Of a DNA stretch of 64,000 nucleotides, positions 36,893-45,021 are shown piece by piece. A program made the translations under genes and the position numbers. The notes under the pieces are model-generated. The model searched no databases. It had not been told where the DNA came from and saw only the letters and a program-made list of their open reading frames with translations. Source of the stretch: Hyphomicrobiales bacterium (GTDB taxonomy: Bacteria > Pseudomonadota > Alphaproteobacteria > Rhizobiales > Rhizobiaceae); NCBI GenBank assembly GCA_900473685.1, contig UCNE01000003.1, positions 124,001 through 188,000 on the forward strand, written 5' to 3'. Position 1 is the stretch's first letter. Each line of letters starts with the position of its first letter.

Positions 36893-37186
36893 TCAGAGCG
36901 TGTTGCCGATGTCCTTCAGGAACGCCTCGATTGTGTCTTCGTTCCGCTTGTAGAAGATCCACTGGCCGACACGTTTGGTGGTGACGAGATCGGCGCGCTG
37001 CAGGATCGACAGATGGCCGGAGACGGTCGACTGCGACAGGCCGCAGCGCTCGAACTGGCTGGCACAGATACCCATGTCCAGCGGATGATGCTGGCTGGAA
37101 AAATGCGCTTCCGGCTCTTTCATCCAGCCGAGCATTTCGATCCGCTTGGGATGTGCCAGGGCTTTGAGGATTTCGTCCTTGTCCAT
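36893..37186 (-). CDS. ArsR-family winged-helix regulator
   Basis: Small regulator of 97 aa: LKALAHPKRIEMLGWM, then CGLSQSTVSGHLSILQRADLV recognition helix and the wing RVGQWIFYKRN. A cysteine pair (Cys42 region GICASQFERCG) could sense oxidants or electrophiles, which would suit control of the adjacent ene-reductase; this is inference. Reads into the old yellow enzyme gene. Candidate operator at 37211-37249. Confidence 0.85.
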   Translation of the reverse strand: MDKDEILKALAHPKRIEMLGWMKEPEAHFSSQHHPLDMGICASQFERCGLSQSTVSGHLSILQRADLVTTKRVGQWIFYKRNEDTIEAFLKDIGNTL

Positions 37187-37210
37187 CAGTCTACTCTGTA
37201 TCGCTAAATT

Positions 37211-37249
37211 CCGATATTCCGATACGTAAATCGAGATTTGCCGATATTC
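37211..37249. promoter_or_regulatory. candidate ArsR operator
   Basis: Palindrome AAATCGAGATTT at 37228-37239 lies between two direct repeats CCGATATTC at 37211-37219 and 37241-37249, spaced 30 bp apart. It sits 25-63 nt upstream of the ArsR-type gene. Confidence 0.4.
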
Positions 37250-37290
37250 AAGTCACGTCTTCGTGAAATTTTGGAGAGAGGAAATTTGGG

Positions 37291-37410
37291 CAAAAAAAGA
37301 GGGCCACTGGAGGACAGGGCCCTTTTAGATGTGAAGGTTATAGAACCTCCAGAGGGGAACAGCTGTTGCGGTGGTACTGGGAGGAAATGACCACCATGTG
37401 CATCAGCTGA
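37291..37410 (-). ncRNA. AbcR-family small RNA (alpha-r15), copy near the ArsR gene
   Basis: About 120 nt on the minus strand. The promoter is TTGAAA (37443-37438) - 17 nt - CATATC (37420-37415), placing the 5' end near 37410. The transcript contains CCUCCCAGU in a likely single-stranded loop, the conserved block CAGCTGTTCCCCTCTGGAGG, and a rho-independent terminator (AGGGCC...GGCCCTC then a U-run at 37298-37292). The terminator loop holds UCCUCC. This is the architecture of AbcR1/AbcR2, Hfq-dependent sRNAs that silence ABC-transporter mRNAs by pairing near the ribosome site. A second copy lies 207 nt upstream. Confidence 0.82.
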
Positions 37411-37494
37411 ACCGGATATGGGAAAGCCCGGTCAAAGTTTCAATGCCGCGCTGCAAGAAATATTGCAACCAGAAGGATGTTCTTGAAATTTAGG

Positions 37495-37617
37495 CAAAAA
37501 AAGAGGGCCACAAGAAAAACTTGGGCCCTTTATAGTTATGAAGGTAATTAAACCTCCAGAGGGGAACAGCTGCTGCGGTGGCACTGGGAGGAAAAAAGCC
37601 ACCAAGATGCATCAGCT
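37495..37617 (-). ncRNA. AbcR-family small RNA (alpha-r15), copy near vtlR
   Basis: About 123 nt on the minus strand, homologous to the 37291-37410 copy over its central part (CCTCCCAGTGCCACCGCAGC, then CAGCTGTTCCCCTCTGGAGG). The promoter is TTGCGA (37652-37647) - 17 nt - CATACC (37629-37624). The terminator is AAGGGCCC...GGCCCTC plus U-run at 37502-37496. Its 5' segment and terminator loop differ from the other copy, so targets may differ. It lies downstream of vtlR/lsrB on the same strand; VtlR is reported to activate AbcR sRNAs in Agrobacterium and Brucella. Confidence 0.82.
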
Positions 37618-37824
37618 ACAGTCGGTATGATGGTTTTTTGGGCTATTCGCAATGATTTAATCTGCATGACAGCCATGTGCCGGACGCACCCCTGCGTAAT
37701 TTTCAGGCGATTTCTATCCCTTGCATCCCTTATAAAGCAGAGGATGTGGAAAAAAATAAGTTAAAACAACAGTTTGTCTAGGAGAAAGGTAGAGAGCGTT
37801 TTTTGTGCAGGTGCGAAGGCCGCA

Positions 37825-38721
37825 TCAGAAGGCCCAGTTACGGGCCTTCGCAACGATGAAATCACGGAAGACTTTCAGCTTGGCAGCGTTCTTCATCTCG
37901 TCCGGATAGCAGAAATAGGTATCGAAGGACGGGATCTCGGCACCGATCGGAAGTTGAATCAAGCCGGGATCGCGGCCGACGATATAGTCCGGCATCATGG
38001 CGATGCCGATACCGAGCAGGCAGGCGCGCTTGATCGAGGTCTGGCTGTTGATCTGCAGATGCGGGGGGCGGGGATTGTCGGAATCCCGGCCGGCAATCTC
38101 CAGCCAGTTGACGTCGAGCAGGTAGTTGGGTGCCGGTTCGCCAAACGTGATGATCCGGTGGTTGTCGAGATCCTCGATCGACTGCGGCTCCCCATATTTG
38201 TTGATATAGGACGGCGCCGCGTAGACATGCATGTGCACCGTGAACAGCTTGCGCTGGATCAGGTCGGACTGCTGCGGCTGGCGCAGCCGGATCGCGCAGT
38301 CTGCATGACGCATGTTGACGTCCAGTTCCTCGTTGTCGAGGATCAGCTGAACCTGCATATCGGGATAAAGCGCCAGGAATTCCTGCACCTTGTCGGTCAG
38401 CCAACCTTGGCCGAGGCCGACCGTTGTGGTGATGCGCAGCTTGCCGGATGGCTTGTCGGAATTCTCGGTCAGCTGGACCTTGACGCTTTCCAGCTTCATC
38501 AGCACTTCGTGGGCGGTGCGATAGAGGATTTCGCCCTGTTCGGTGAGGATCAGGCCGCGGGCATGGCGATGAAACAGCTTGATGCCGACATCCTGCTCCA
38601 GCGACGAGACCTGACGGCTGATCGCCGATTGGGACAGGTGCAGCTTGTCGGCCGCATGGGTGAACGATCCTGCTTCTGCCGCTGCATGGAAAATACGCAG
38701 TTTGTCCCAGTCTAGCGTCAT
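37825..38721 (-). CDS. lsrB: LysR-family regulator VtlR/LsrB
   Basis: LTTR of 298 aa: HTH in MTLDWDKLRIFHAAAEAGSF and LHLSQSAISRQVSSLEQDV, C-terminal periplasmic-binding-like co-inducer domain. The neighbours (trxB upstream, tandem AbcR sRNAs downstream) identify it with S. meliloti LsrB and Agrobacterium/Brucella VtlR, which control sRNA-mediated nutrient uptake, LPS and redox homeostasis. ATG at 38721 chosen because homologues start MTLDWDKL; the frame continues upstream. A 9-bp inverted repeat (GCGAAGGCC/GGCCTTCGC, 37813-37851) spans the stop codon. Confidence 0.92.
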   Translation of the reverse strand: MTLDWDKLRIFHAAAEAGSFTHAADKLHLSQSAISRQVSSLEQDVGIKLFHRHARGLILTEQGEILYRTAHEVLMKLESVKVQLTENSDKPSGKLRITTTVGLGQGWLTDKVQEFLALYPDMQVQLILDNEELDVNMRHADCAIRLRQPQQSDLIQRKLFTVHMHVYAAPSYINKYGEPQSIEDLDNHRIITFGEPAPNYLLDVNWLEIAGRDSDNPRPPHLQINSQTSIKRACLLGIGIAMMPDYIVGRDPGLIQLPIGAEIPSFDTYFCYPDEMKNAAKLKVFRDFIVAKARNWAF

Positions 38722-38833
38722 GGCGTTCCCCAATAGGTGCTCGTGGCGGAAAACGGCCTCGTGTTTTCCGCCATAAGGCTGATGTCTGTTCCCACTCGGG
38801 AGCGGCTTTGATCGCCCCCATTCTTCGCGGCTT

Positions 38834-39808
38834 CTATTCGGCCGCAATTGCGACAGGCATATGGCCCGCCAGATATTTTTCCGCCTCGAGAGCGGCCATG
38901 CAGCCCATTCCGGCGGCCGTGATCGCCTGACGGTAGATGTCGTCGGTCACGTCACCGGCAGCGTAGACGCCGGCCACATCCGTGGCGGTCGAATCGGGGG
39001 CCGTCCAGAGGTAGCCGTTCGGCTTCAGGCGCAGCTTGTCCTTGAACAGTTCGACCGCCGGTGCATGGCCGATCGCCACGAAGACGCCGTCGATCGGCAT
39101 GTCGCTGACAGCACCGGTCCTGGTATTGCGCAGCTTGACGCCGCTGACCGAGGCCGGCATCGGCGGCTTTGCCGCCGCACCGGTATATTCGGTCACTTCG
39201 TGATCCCAGATGATCTTGACGTTTTCCTTGGCAAACAGCCGCTCCTGCAGGATCTTTTCAGCACGGAAGTGATCGCGGCGGTGCACGACCGTCACGGTCT
39301 TGGCGAGGTTCGACAGGTACAGCGCTTCCTCGACGGCCGAGTTGCCGCCGCCGACGACGATCACGTCCTTGTTGCGATAGAAGAAGCCGTCGCAGGTGGC
39401 GCAGGCCGAAACCCCAAAGCCTTGGAAGGCCGGCTCGCTCTCGATACCCAGCCATTTCGCCTTGGCGCCGGTGGCGATGATCAGAACGTCGGCCGTCCAG
39501 TCGGTGCCGCTGTCGGTTTTCAGTTTGAACGGGCGCACCGACATATCGACATCGGTGACGAGGTCGTTGACGATCTCGGCGCCGACATGCTGCGCCTGCT
39601 TGAGCATCTGCTCCATCATCCACGGACCCTGGACCGGATCGGCATAGCCCGGATAGTTTTCCACATCGGTGGTGATCATCAGCTGGCCACCCTGTTCCAT
39701 GCCGGCGATCAGAACCGGATTGAGCAGCGCGCGCGCCGAATAGATCGCAGCGGTGTAGCCTGCCGGGCCTGAACCGATGATGAGAACTTTGGTGTGTCGG
39801 GCAGTCAT
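38834..39808 (-). CDS. trxB: thioredoxin reductase
   Basis: Flavoprotein of 324 aa that reduces thioredoxin with NADPH. FAD motif GSGPAGYTAAIYSARA at the N-terminus, redox site Cys136-Ala-Thr-Cys139 in SACATCDG, NADPH motif VGGGNSAVEEAL and HRRDHFRA, and C-terminal YAAGDVTD. Its length and residues agree closely with E. coli TrxB. It precedes lsrB by 112 nt on the same strand, the order known in S. meliloti. Confidence 0.96.
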   Translation of the reverse strand: MTARHTKVLIIGSGPAGYTAAIYSARALLNPVLIAGMEQGGQLMITTDVENYPGYADPVQGPWMMEQMLKQAQHVGAEIVNDLVTDVDMSVRPFKLKTDSGTDWTADVLIIATGAKAKWLGIESEPAFQGFGVSACATCDGFFYRNKDVIVVGGGNSAVEEALYLSNLAKTVTVVHRRDHFRAEKILQERLFAKENVKIIWDHEVTEYTGAAAKPPMPASVSGVKLRNTRTGAVSDMPIDGVFVAIGHAPAVELFKDKLRLKPNGYLWTAPDSTATDVAGVYAAGDVTDDIYRQAITAAGMGCMAALEAEKYLAGHMPVAIAAE

Positions 39809-40064
39809 GGTCCGGGTCCTTCGATCGCTATGACGGTATAATGCCGTCCAGCTTCGTCCTAGGTTGAGAAAATCCTCTCTAGTCTAGGGATTCCCACAGC
39901 CCTGTTTCAAGGGCGGGGCTGCCGATACACACAGATGTGTTGCTCCGTTGCCCCGGTTTTGCGAGGTTTTTGTGCATGACACACAAACTCGCTCTCGTTT
40001 TTCCATCTCAATACGTGTTACCGACGAGCCTTGTGACAAATGGCGGATCGGGATCGAACTGGCA

Positions 40065-41126
40065 GTGAAAAAACGGCAATCCTCATATCCGTTCGGAAAC
40101 CCGGGCGATTTCGATTATAGCCGTACGCTGTTTCATCGGCTCCGCACCTGGCTCGATAGCCGCCGCGTCTCCGCCAGGCTCAAGAATAGGGCCGAAACGG
40201 CACCGCTCGCGCTTTTGTCGCCTGCCACCTTCCGGCCGCTGACGGGCGGCGACGTGCCATTGCTTTTCCTTGCGCATAACGACCTCAAATTTATGCGCTC
40301 GCTGCTTGTCCATTATCGCGCACTCGGGGTTACCCGTTTCATTTGCGTCGACGACCGATCCGATGACGGTACGCGGGAACTGCTGTGCGCACAACCCGAT
40401 GTCGATGTCTGGACCTCGAAGGTGCGTTATGGCGAAGCCCGCCGTGGAAAGCTCTGGCGCGAGGCGCTGTTTGCCCGCTATGGCAAGAACCGCTGGTATC
40501 TCAACATCGATGCGGACGAATATCTCGTCTACGACCGCTGTTTTGAAAGGCCATTGCCGGATCTGATTGCACAATTGGAACGCCTCGGGCTTCGCCGGTT
40601 TGCGGCGCCGATGATTGATATGTATCCGGGTGGCAGCGTCAGCGCTTTCGCTTTCGACGGTTCGACGGACGTCATGCCTTGGGCGGTTGCCGGCTGTATC
40701 GATGGCAACGGCTACATTCTTGAGAAGACAAAGCGCTTTCTCAGTCTTGCCGGTGGCCCGCGCCGGCGCAAGTTTGCAGCGGAAGCTGAAATGATGAAAT
40801 ATCCGCTGATGTATTGGGACAATGAGTGCAGCTTCGGCATCAGCATCCATCAGCCACTGCCTTTCGATCGCAATTTCTCTGCCATTTCAGGCGTGCTGCT
40901 GCATTTCAAATTTTTTGCCGATTACCATGAAAAGACGCGGGCTGCGGTGGAGGACAAGCAGTATTTCGGTGGCGCTCGCGAATATCAGCGCATTCTCGAT
41001 ACGGTCGAAGCCAGCGGCGATCTTGATTTCGTCTACGACGGAACCTTGAAATATGCCTCGCCGGAGCAGCTGGTCGAGCACGGTTTCATGCGGTCGATCT
41101 GGTCTGCTAAGCAACGTGACTTTTGA
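40065..41126 (+). CDS. glycosyltransferase, GT2/GT92-like
   Basis: Predicted cytosolic or membrane-associated sugar transferase of 353 aa. Features: PLLFLAHNDLKFMRSLLVHYRALGVTRFICVDDRSDDGT and a DxD-like motif YLNIDADEYLVYD. The C-terminal part includes HQPLPF and HFKFFADYHEKT. The start is uncertain: GTG at 40065 was chosen, and a TTG at 39948 would add 39 residues without obvious conservation. It lies between trxB and the lrp-like gene, where S. meliloti has no such gene as far as I recall, so it may be a lineage-specific addition to the LPS core cluster. Confidence 0.75.
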   Translation: MKKRQSSYPFGNPGDFDYSRTLFHRLRTWLDSRRVSARLKNRAETAPLALLSPATFRPLTGGDVPLLFLAHNDLKFMRSLLVHYRALGVTRFICVDDRSDDGTRELLCAQPDVDVWTSKVRYGEARRGKLWREALFARYGKNRWYLNIDADEYLVYDRCFERPLPDLIAQLERLGLRRFAAPMIDMYPGGSVSAFAFDGSTDVMPWAVAGCIDGNGYILEKTKRFLSLAGGPRRRKFAAEAEMMKYPLMYWDNECSFGISIHQPLPFDRNFSAISGVLLHFKFFADYHEKTRAAVEDKQYFGGAREYQRILDTVEASGDLDFVYDGTLKYASPEQLVEHGFMRSIWSAKQRDF

Positions 41127-41194
41127 CGTGTCGTGAGTATTCGCAATAACGGGTCTGATCCAGTGAACCGAAAAGAACAACGGGAATCTCTACC

Positions 41195-41665
41195 ATGGTA
41201 ATGCGCGTCGAACTTGATGCTATCGATATGAAAATTCTGCGTGAACTTCAAAATGACGGGCGGATGACCAATGTCGAACTTGCCGAGCGTGTCGGCATTT
41301 CTGCGCCACCATGTCTGCGACGCGTGCGCAAACTGGAGGAAGCTGGCATTATCCGCGGCTATCGCGCGTTGCTAAATGCCCCGGCGCTTGGTTACGATCT
41401 GGTTGCTTTTTGCATGGTGGGGCTGAAGCATCAGTCCGATGCGGATTTAAAAGCTTTTGCTGCGGCAACGACGAGCTGGCCGCTTGTGCGTGACGCCTGG
41501 ATGGTTTCGGGTGAAAGTGACTTCTTACTTCACTGTGTTACGCAAAACCTTGGAACGTTTCAGGATTTCGTAATCGAAACTCTAACTGCGAACGAGCGAG
41601 TAGATACTGTGCGCACGATGCTAACCATTCGACACGTAAAGCAGCTGGTTTTGGTGGAGGTTTAA
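41195..41665 (+). CDS. lrp: Lrp/AsnC-family regulator
   Basis: Regulator of 156 aa: N-terminal HTH (LDAIDMKILRELQNDGRMTN and GISAPPCLRRVRKLEEAGIIRGY), C-terminal RAM ligand domain (VGLKHQSDADLKAFA, VSGESDFLLHC). The lrp-like gene of the S. meliloti lps cluster lies in the same place. ATG at 41195. The last 120 bases are more AT-rich than the start of the gene. Confidence 0.9.
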   Translation: MVMRVELDAIDMKILRELQNDGRMTNVELAERVGISAPPCLRRVRKLEEAGIIRGYRALLNAPALGYDLVAFCMVGLKHQSDADLKAFAAATTSWPLVRDAWMVSGESDFLLHCVTQNLGTFQDFVIETLTANERVDTVRTMLTIRHVKQLVLVEV

Positions 41666-41739
41666 GCTCGTTATTGCCAAGTAGAATAACTGCATATCAC
41701 CAGAATTTTGTATCGCGTATCAAGTCCATGCTGCAGAGG

Positions 41740-42498
41740 TTATGATTCCTGAAGGTCCTTTCCGGTGGTTGTTTCCCAAACGGACGTGTGATTGATGATC
41801 GTTTTACTAATGTTTCGGGCGTCGCGCCAATCTCGCCCTGTATCTGTAATTACAAATGGCCGCCCTTGGCCGTAAAGATAGTTTCTGTAGGGGCTTACAT
41901 AGCGTTCGAGTTGTTGGTTAACCCCTTTGTAGAACTGTTTCTCTGGATCATACCGTTCGTCGAGGAAAACACTGGCGTTGCGGGCGAATTCACCGCGAAT
42001 GAAGCTCGGTGATGTCGTGAAGCAGGGGAATTTCTTCCCTGTTTTGAACGAAAGTCCCAAAAAACGACGTTTTACGTCTTTTTCCTGGAATGGACCCTTT
42101 GTGAAATCCCATTGTTTTTCTACGTGGTTAAGTGAAACTTGCGCGATTGATTGAGTTTCAAAAAACGGCAATATGTCGGCTGGCTTCAGGTTTTGGTTGA
42201 GCACCCAGTCATCCTCCAGGTGAAAGATGACGTTTGAACGGCTCGCCCGCCAGAGATGCTTGATTGCCGTGCAGAATTGGGGGGTCTGTGGCCGGTGAAC
42301 ATCAGCATTCGGGAAGAAATCTTTGACGACGTTTTCCGCTGCGTCGCCTTGGGAGCGGTCACCGAAGATCGGATCAATGTTGGCGTAACAGGTGGCAATA
42401 TCGAAATGCTGAAAAAGGCCAGCGGCAAAACTCTCTAAGGTTTTCCGGAGCAAGTCAGGTCGTTGCCCTGCTACGATGCATATATCCATAGTGGCCAT
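41740..42498 (-). CDS. putative glycosyltransferase-like protein, unassigned
   Basis: Protein of 252 aa. It begins MATMDICIVAGQRPDLLRKTLESF, a GT-A-like N-terminus, and carries a DxD-type motif in IFHLEDDWVLN. The rest has SLNHVEKQWDF and CFTTSPSFIRGEFA. Family not identified; a nucleotide-sugar transferase is the most likely role. ATG at 42498 has AAGAAGG 6 nt upstream; another ATG lies at 42516. G+C is low (26 of 60 in 41881-41940) and codon use differs from neighbours, suggesting acquired DNA. Opposite orientation to the genes on both sides. Confidence 0.6.
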   Translation of the reverse strand: MATMDICIVAGQRPDLLRKTLESFAAGLFQHFDIATCYANIDPIFGDRSQGDAAENVVKDFFPNADVHRPQTPQFCTAIKHLWRASRSNVIFHLEDDWVLNQNLKPADILPFFETQSIAQVSLNHVEKQWDFTKGPFQEKDVKRRFLGLSFKTGKKFPCFTTSPSFIRGEFARNASVFLDERYDPEKQFYKGVNQQLERYVSPYRNYLYGQGRPFVITDTGRDWRDARNISKTIINHTSVWETTTGKDLQES

Positions 42499-42582
42499 TT
42501 GCCGCCTTCTTGTCATTCGTGGAGCGATCGGATTGCGATGATGTCGAACTCAATGAATTGAGGCTATCGTCGCGGCGACAGT

Positions 42583-42828
42583 TTATCTCAAGCTGACCCG
42601 GCTCATATCGCCCAGCGTCAGATGTAAACAGGACCAGCGCTTGTGAGCTTTAGCTTTTCTGGCAAGGAGGTCAAACGTAGCCTTCGTTGACTCAAAAGAC
42701 AAGGTTTGGCCCTTAAGGCCCATATCCAACATCTGCTCTCCGAATTGCCCGCGCGTGGCTCCAACGTCGATGATTTTTGTCAGCTGAGCAAAAAAACGTG
42801 CCACAAACTTCAGCGATTTTTGAAGCAT
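42583..42828 (-). pseudogene. remnant of an FkbM-family methyltransferase
   Basis: An 81-codon frame reads VARFFAQLTKIIDVGATRGQ and then FGEQMLDMGLKG...LSFESTKATFDLLARKA, matching the SAM-binding N-terminal part of FkbM methyltransferases (normally 250-300 aa). The segment before IDVGA is shorter than usual and the frame ends after LGDMSRVSL. In another frame just downstream, INCRRDDSLNSLSS resembles the next FkbM block (the INxAxNSxSSS region). This suggests frameshift and deletion. It may never be translated as a working enzyme. Confidence 0.65.
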
Positions 42829-43160
42829 CTAGTATCCATTTTCTCAATTTAGTGGGGCCGACGTTATCATGTCGCGGAGTGTTTATATCTTGCTTGCGGT
42901 GCCGTCCTTCCAGGTCAGTTTGACGGTCATTTGGACGTGACGCCGTTCCTTCTTCAGCCGACCTATTAGGCGCGGTTGCATGGAGTCGCAAGTATTGCGG
43001 TTGCCAATAGCGGCCTTCAGTCAATCGAATTTATTGTGGCCACGAATCCTGCCTGCTTTAATTGGTTCCGGATAGCTGGTATCGGATTGCCAATCTCGCG
43101 CGCGAACTTGCAATGGGTAGTCGCTCGCTAAACGCACCCATTTCGACGAATTGGCTCCGA
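42829..43160. other. 332-nt region without a recognised gene
   Basis: Lies between the FkbM remnant and the lpsC-like gene. G+C is intermediate. A 103-codon minus frame here is an out-of-frame shadow of the FkbM remnant. It may hold the lpsC promoter; none is convincing by eye. Confidence 0.4.
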
Positions 43161-43982
43161 ATGCCCCAGCTTCCGCTCTCCGCCTTCATTATCTGCCTGA
43201 ATGAGGAAGCCTATCTCGGTAATTGCATCGAGAGCCTGGAAAGCTGCGCCGAGATCGTCATCGTCGATTCGGGATCGACCGACGGTACGGCGGCGCTGGT
43301 GCAATCCTATATCGACAAGGGCTGGCCGATCCGGTTCCTGTTCGAGCCCTGGCGCGGTTATGCTGGCCAGAAGCAGTTTGCGCTCGACCAGTGCCGAGAG
43401 CCCTGGTGCCTGAATATCGATTCCGACGAGCGGCTGGATGAGCCGCTTCAAGCCTTGCTGCCGTCGCTGCTCGAGGCTCCCGCAGATATCGTTGGCTGGC
43501 GCATTGCCCGCCGGCCTTATCTGATCGGCTACGGCTATACGCCCGACACGGTGCGCGAGCGCAAGAACCTGCGTCTGATCCGCAAGGGCAGGGGCGCTTA
43601 CGACCTTTCCCAGAAGGTCCACGAAGGCATTGTGCCGGATGGTAAAGTGGGAGCGGCGGCATCCGGTAGTCTGTTGCATTACCGGCCGCTTGTGCTGGAT
43701 GAGCAGATCCTCAAGGAAAACAAGTATTCTACCCTGAAGGCCGATCAGCAGTTTGCCGCTGGCAAGCCGCCACGGCCCTACAAGATGCTGTTCAGCCCGC
43801 CGCTTTATTTTCTGCGGCTTTATTTTCGCAACGGCCTGTGGCGGTGTGGCTTTCCGGGCTTTATCGAAGCTGCGACCGGTGCCGTCTACGCCTTCCTGAC
43901 CGCGGCCAAGATCTATCAGCGGTATGCGTTGCAGCGGAAGCCGAATTTCGACGACATGGAACGCGCGCGCCGCGGCAAATGA
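43161..43982 (+). CDS. lpsC: GT2 glycosyltransferase of LPS core (lpsC by position)
   Basis: Family 2 transferase of 273 aa, similar to WaaE/KdtX-type beta-1,4-glucosyltransferases. Motifs: LSAFIICLNEEAYLGNCIES, IVDSGSTDGT, the DxD-like NIDSDERLDEP, and HEGIVPDGKVG. Hydrophobic C-terminal part (MLFSPPLYFLRLYFRNG). ATG at 43161 gives the usual N-terminus; ATG at 43113 is possible. It is followed 7 nt later by the next transferase. The symbol follows gene order in S. meliloti (lpsB-E-D-C-lrp). Confidence 0.8.
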   Translation: MPQLPLSAFIICLNEEAYLGNCIESLESCAEIVIVDSGSTDGTAALVQSYIDKGWPIRFLFEPWRGYAGQKQFALDQCREPWCLNIDSDERLDEPLQALLPSLLEAPADIVGWRIARRPYLIGYGYTPDTVRERKNLRLIRKGRGAYDLSQKVHEGIVPDGKVGAAASGSLLHYRPLVLDEQILKENKYSTLKADQQFAAGKPPRPYKMLFSPPLYFLRLYFRNGLWRCGFPGFIEAATGAVYAFLTAAKIYQRYALQRKPNFDDMERARRGK

Positions 43983-43989
43983 GGACGTC

Positions 43990-45021
43990 ATGAAGGTTAT
44001 GCACTATCACTTCGGCAAGGACGGCGGTGCCGAGCGCTTCTTTGTCAACCTGGTCAATGCCCTTCACGACCGGGGCGTCGAACAGCGCATGCTGATCCGC
44101 CCGGATCGCAGTTGGCGCAAGGATCTGGAAGCCTGCGGGACTGTCTATGAGGGCGTTTTCCGGCGTATCTCGCTATCGCGCTTTCTCCTGCAGGCCAGAA
44201 TGAAGAGCGTGCTGCGCGAGTTTCAGCCTGATGTCATCATGGCGTGGCAGTTGCGGGCGAGCCGTTTCATGCCGCGCTGGGAAGACGCATTTCGCCTGTC
44301 GCGCCTTGGCGATTATCCGGAACATCTCGACTACTACAAGAATGTCCAGACCCTTGTCTGCATCACGCCCGATATGGCCGACAAGGTTCGCAAGATGGGT
44401 TGGACCCGTGACATTGAGGTGATTGCCAATTTCACCCGGTCAAAGCCCGTTGATGCCGTTCAGCGCAGCGAGCTGCAAACGCCAAACGACGCTTTCGTGG
44501 TGGCCGGCATGGGCCGTTTTGTCCCTCGTAAGGGTTTTGACTATCTGATCCGCGCGATTGCCAATGCGCCCAATGCCTATCTCTGGCTGCTGGGCGACGG
44601 CCCTGAACGCGACAACCTGATTAAGCTGTCCGCCGATCTCGGTGTTTCGGATCGTGTGCGGTTCCCGGGATGGAAAACCAATGCCTATGGGTATCTGGCC
44701 GCTGCCGATGCCTTTGCCGTCACCTCGCTGCACGAGCCGCTTGGCAACGTCTGCTTCGAGGGGTGGGGCGCCGGAAAGCCGACCATCGCCTCGCGTGCCG
44801 AAGGCCCTTCATGGGTAATGACGGATGAGGTCGATGCGTTGATGGTCGATTGCGCCGATGCGGCGGGTCTCACAAATGCGTTTGAAAGGCTACGCGCAGA
44901 TCCCGCTCTTCGCCAGCGCCTGAGCGAGGGTGGGCAAGCGACATTGCGCAACCGCTTTTCCGAGGATGCGATCAGCGCTGCCTACATTGATCTCTTCAAG
45001 CGCGGATCTGCTTCCCGATGA
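43990..45021 (+). CDS. lpsD: GT4 glycosyltransferase (lpsD by position)
   Basis: GT-B transferase of 343 aa, family 4. N-terminal MKVMHYHFGKDGGAERFFVN, interdomain RFVPRKGFDYLIRAIA, and the E-x7-E donor motif region EPLGNVCFEGWGAGKPTIAS. Overlaps the next gene by 4 nt (ATGA). Closely paralogous to that gene, with shared HFGKDGGAERFF and EGPSW motifs, so the pair arose by duplication. Predicted to add LPS core sugars at the inner membrane. Confidence 0.82.
   Translation: MKVMHYHFGKDGGAERFFVNLVNALHDRGVEQRMLIRPDRSWRKDLEACGTVYEGVFRRISLSRFLLQARMKSVLREFQPDVIMAWQLRASRFMPRWEDAFRLSRLGDYPEHLDYYKNVQTLVCITPDMADKVRKMGWTRDIEVIANFTRSKPVDAVQRSELQTPNDAFVVAGMGRFVPRKGFDYLIRAIANAPNAYLWLLGDGPERDNLIKLSADLGVSDRVRFPGWKTNAYGYLAAADAFAVTSLHEPLGNVCFEGWGAGKPTIASRAEGPSWVMTDEVDALMVDCADAAGLTNAFERLRADPALRQRLSEGGQATLRNRFSEDAISAAYIDLFKRGSASR

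Noticed and set aside
37801-37855. Rho-independent terminator at the lsrB stop
   Set aside because: The 9-bp inverted repeat is there but followed on the minus strand by A-rich, not U-rich, sequence.
42713-43024. Minus-strand 103-codon frame beside the FkbM remnant
   Set aside because: It overlaps the remnant in another frame and shows no protein-like composition; its 3' part is an out-of-frame copy of the IDVGATRGQFG segment.
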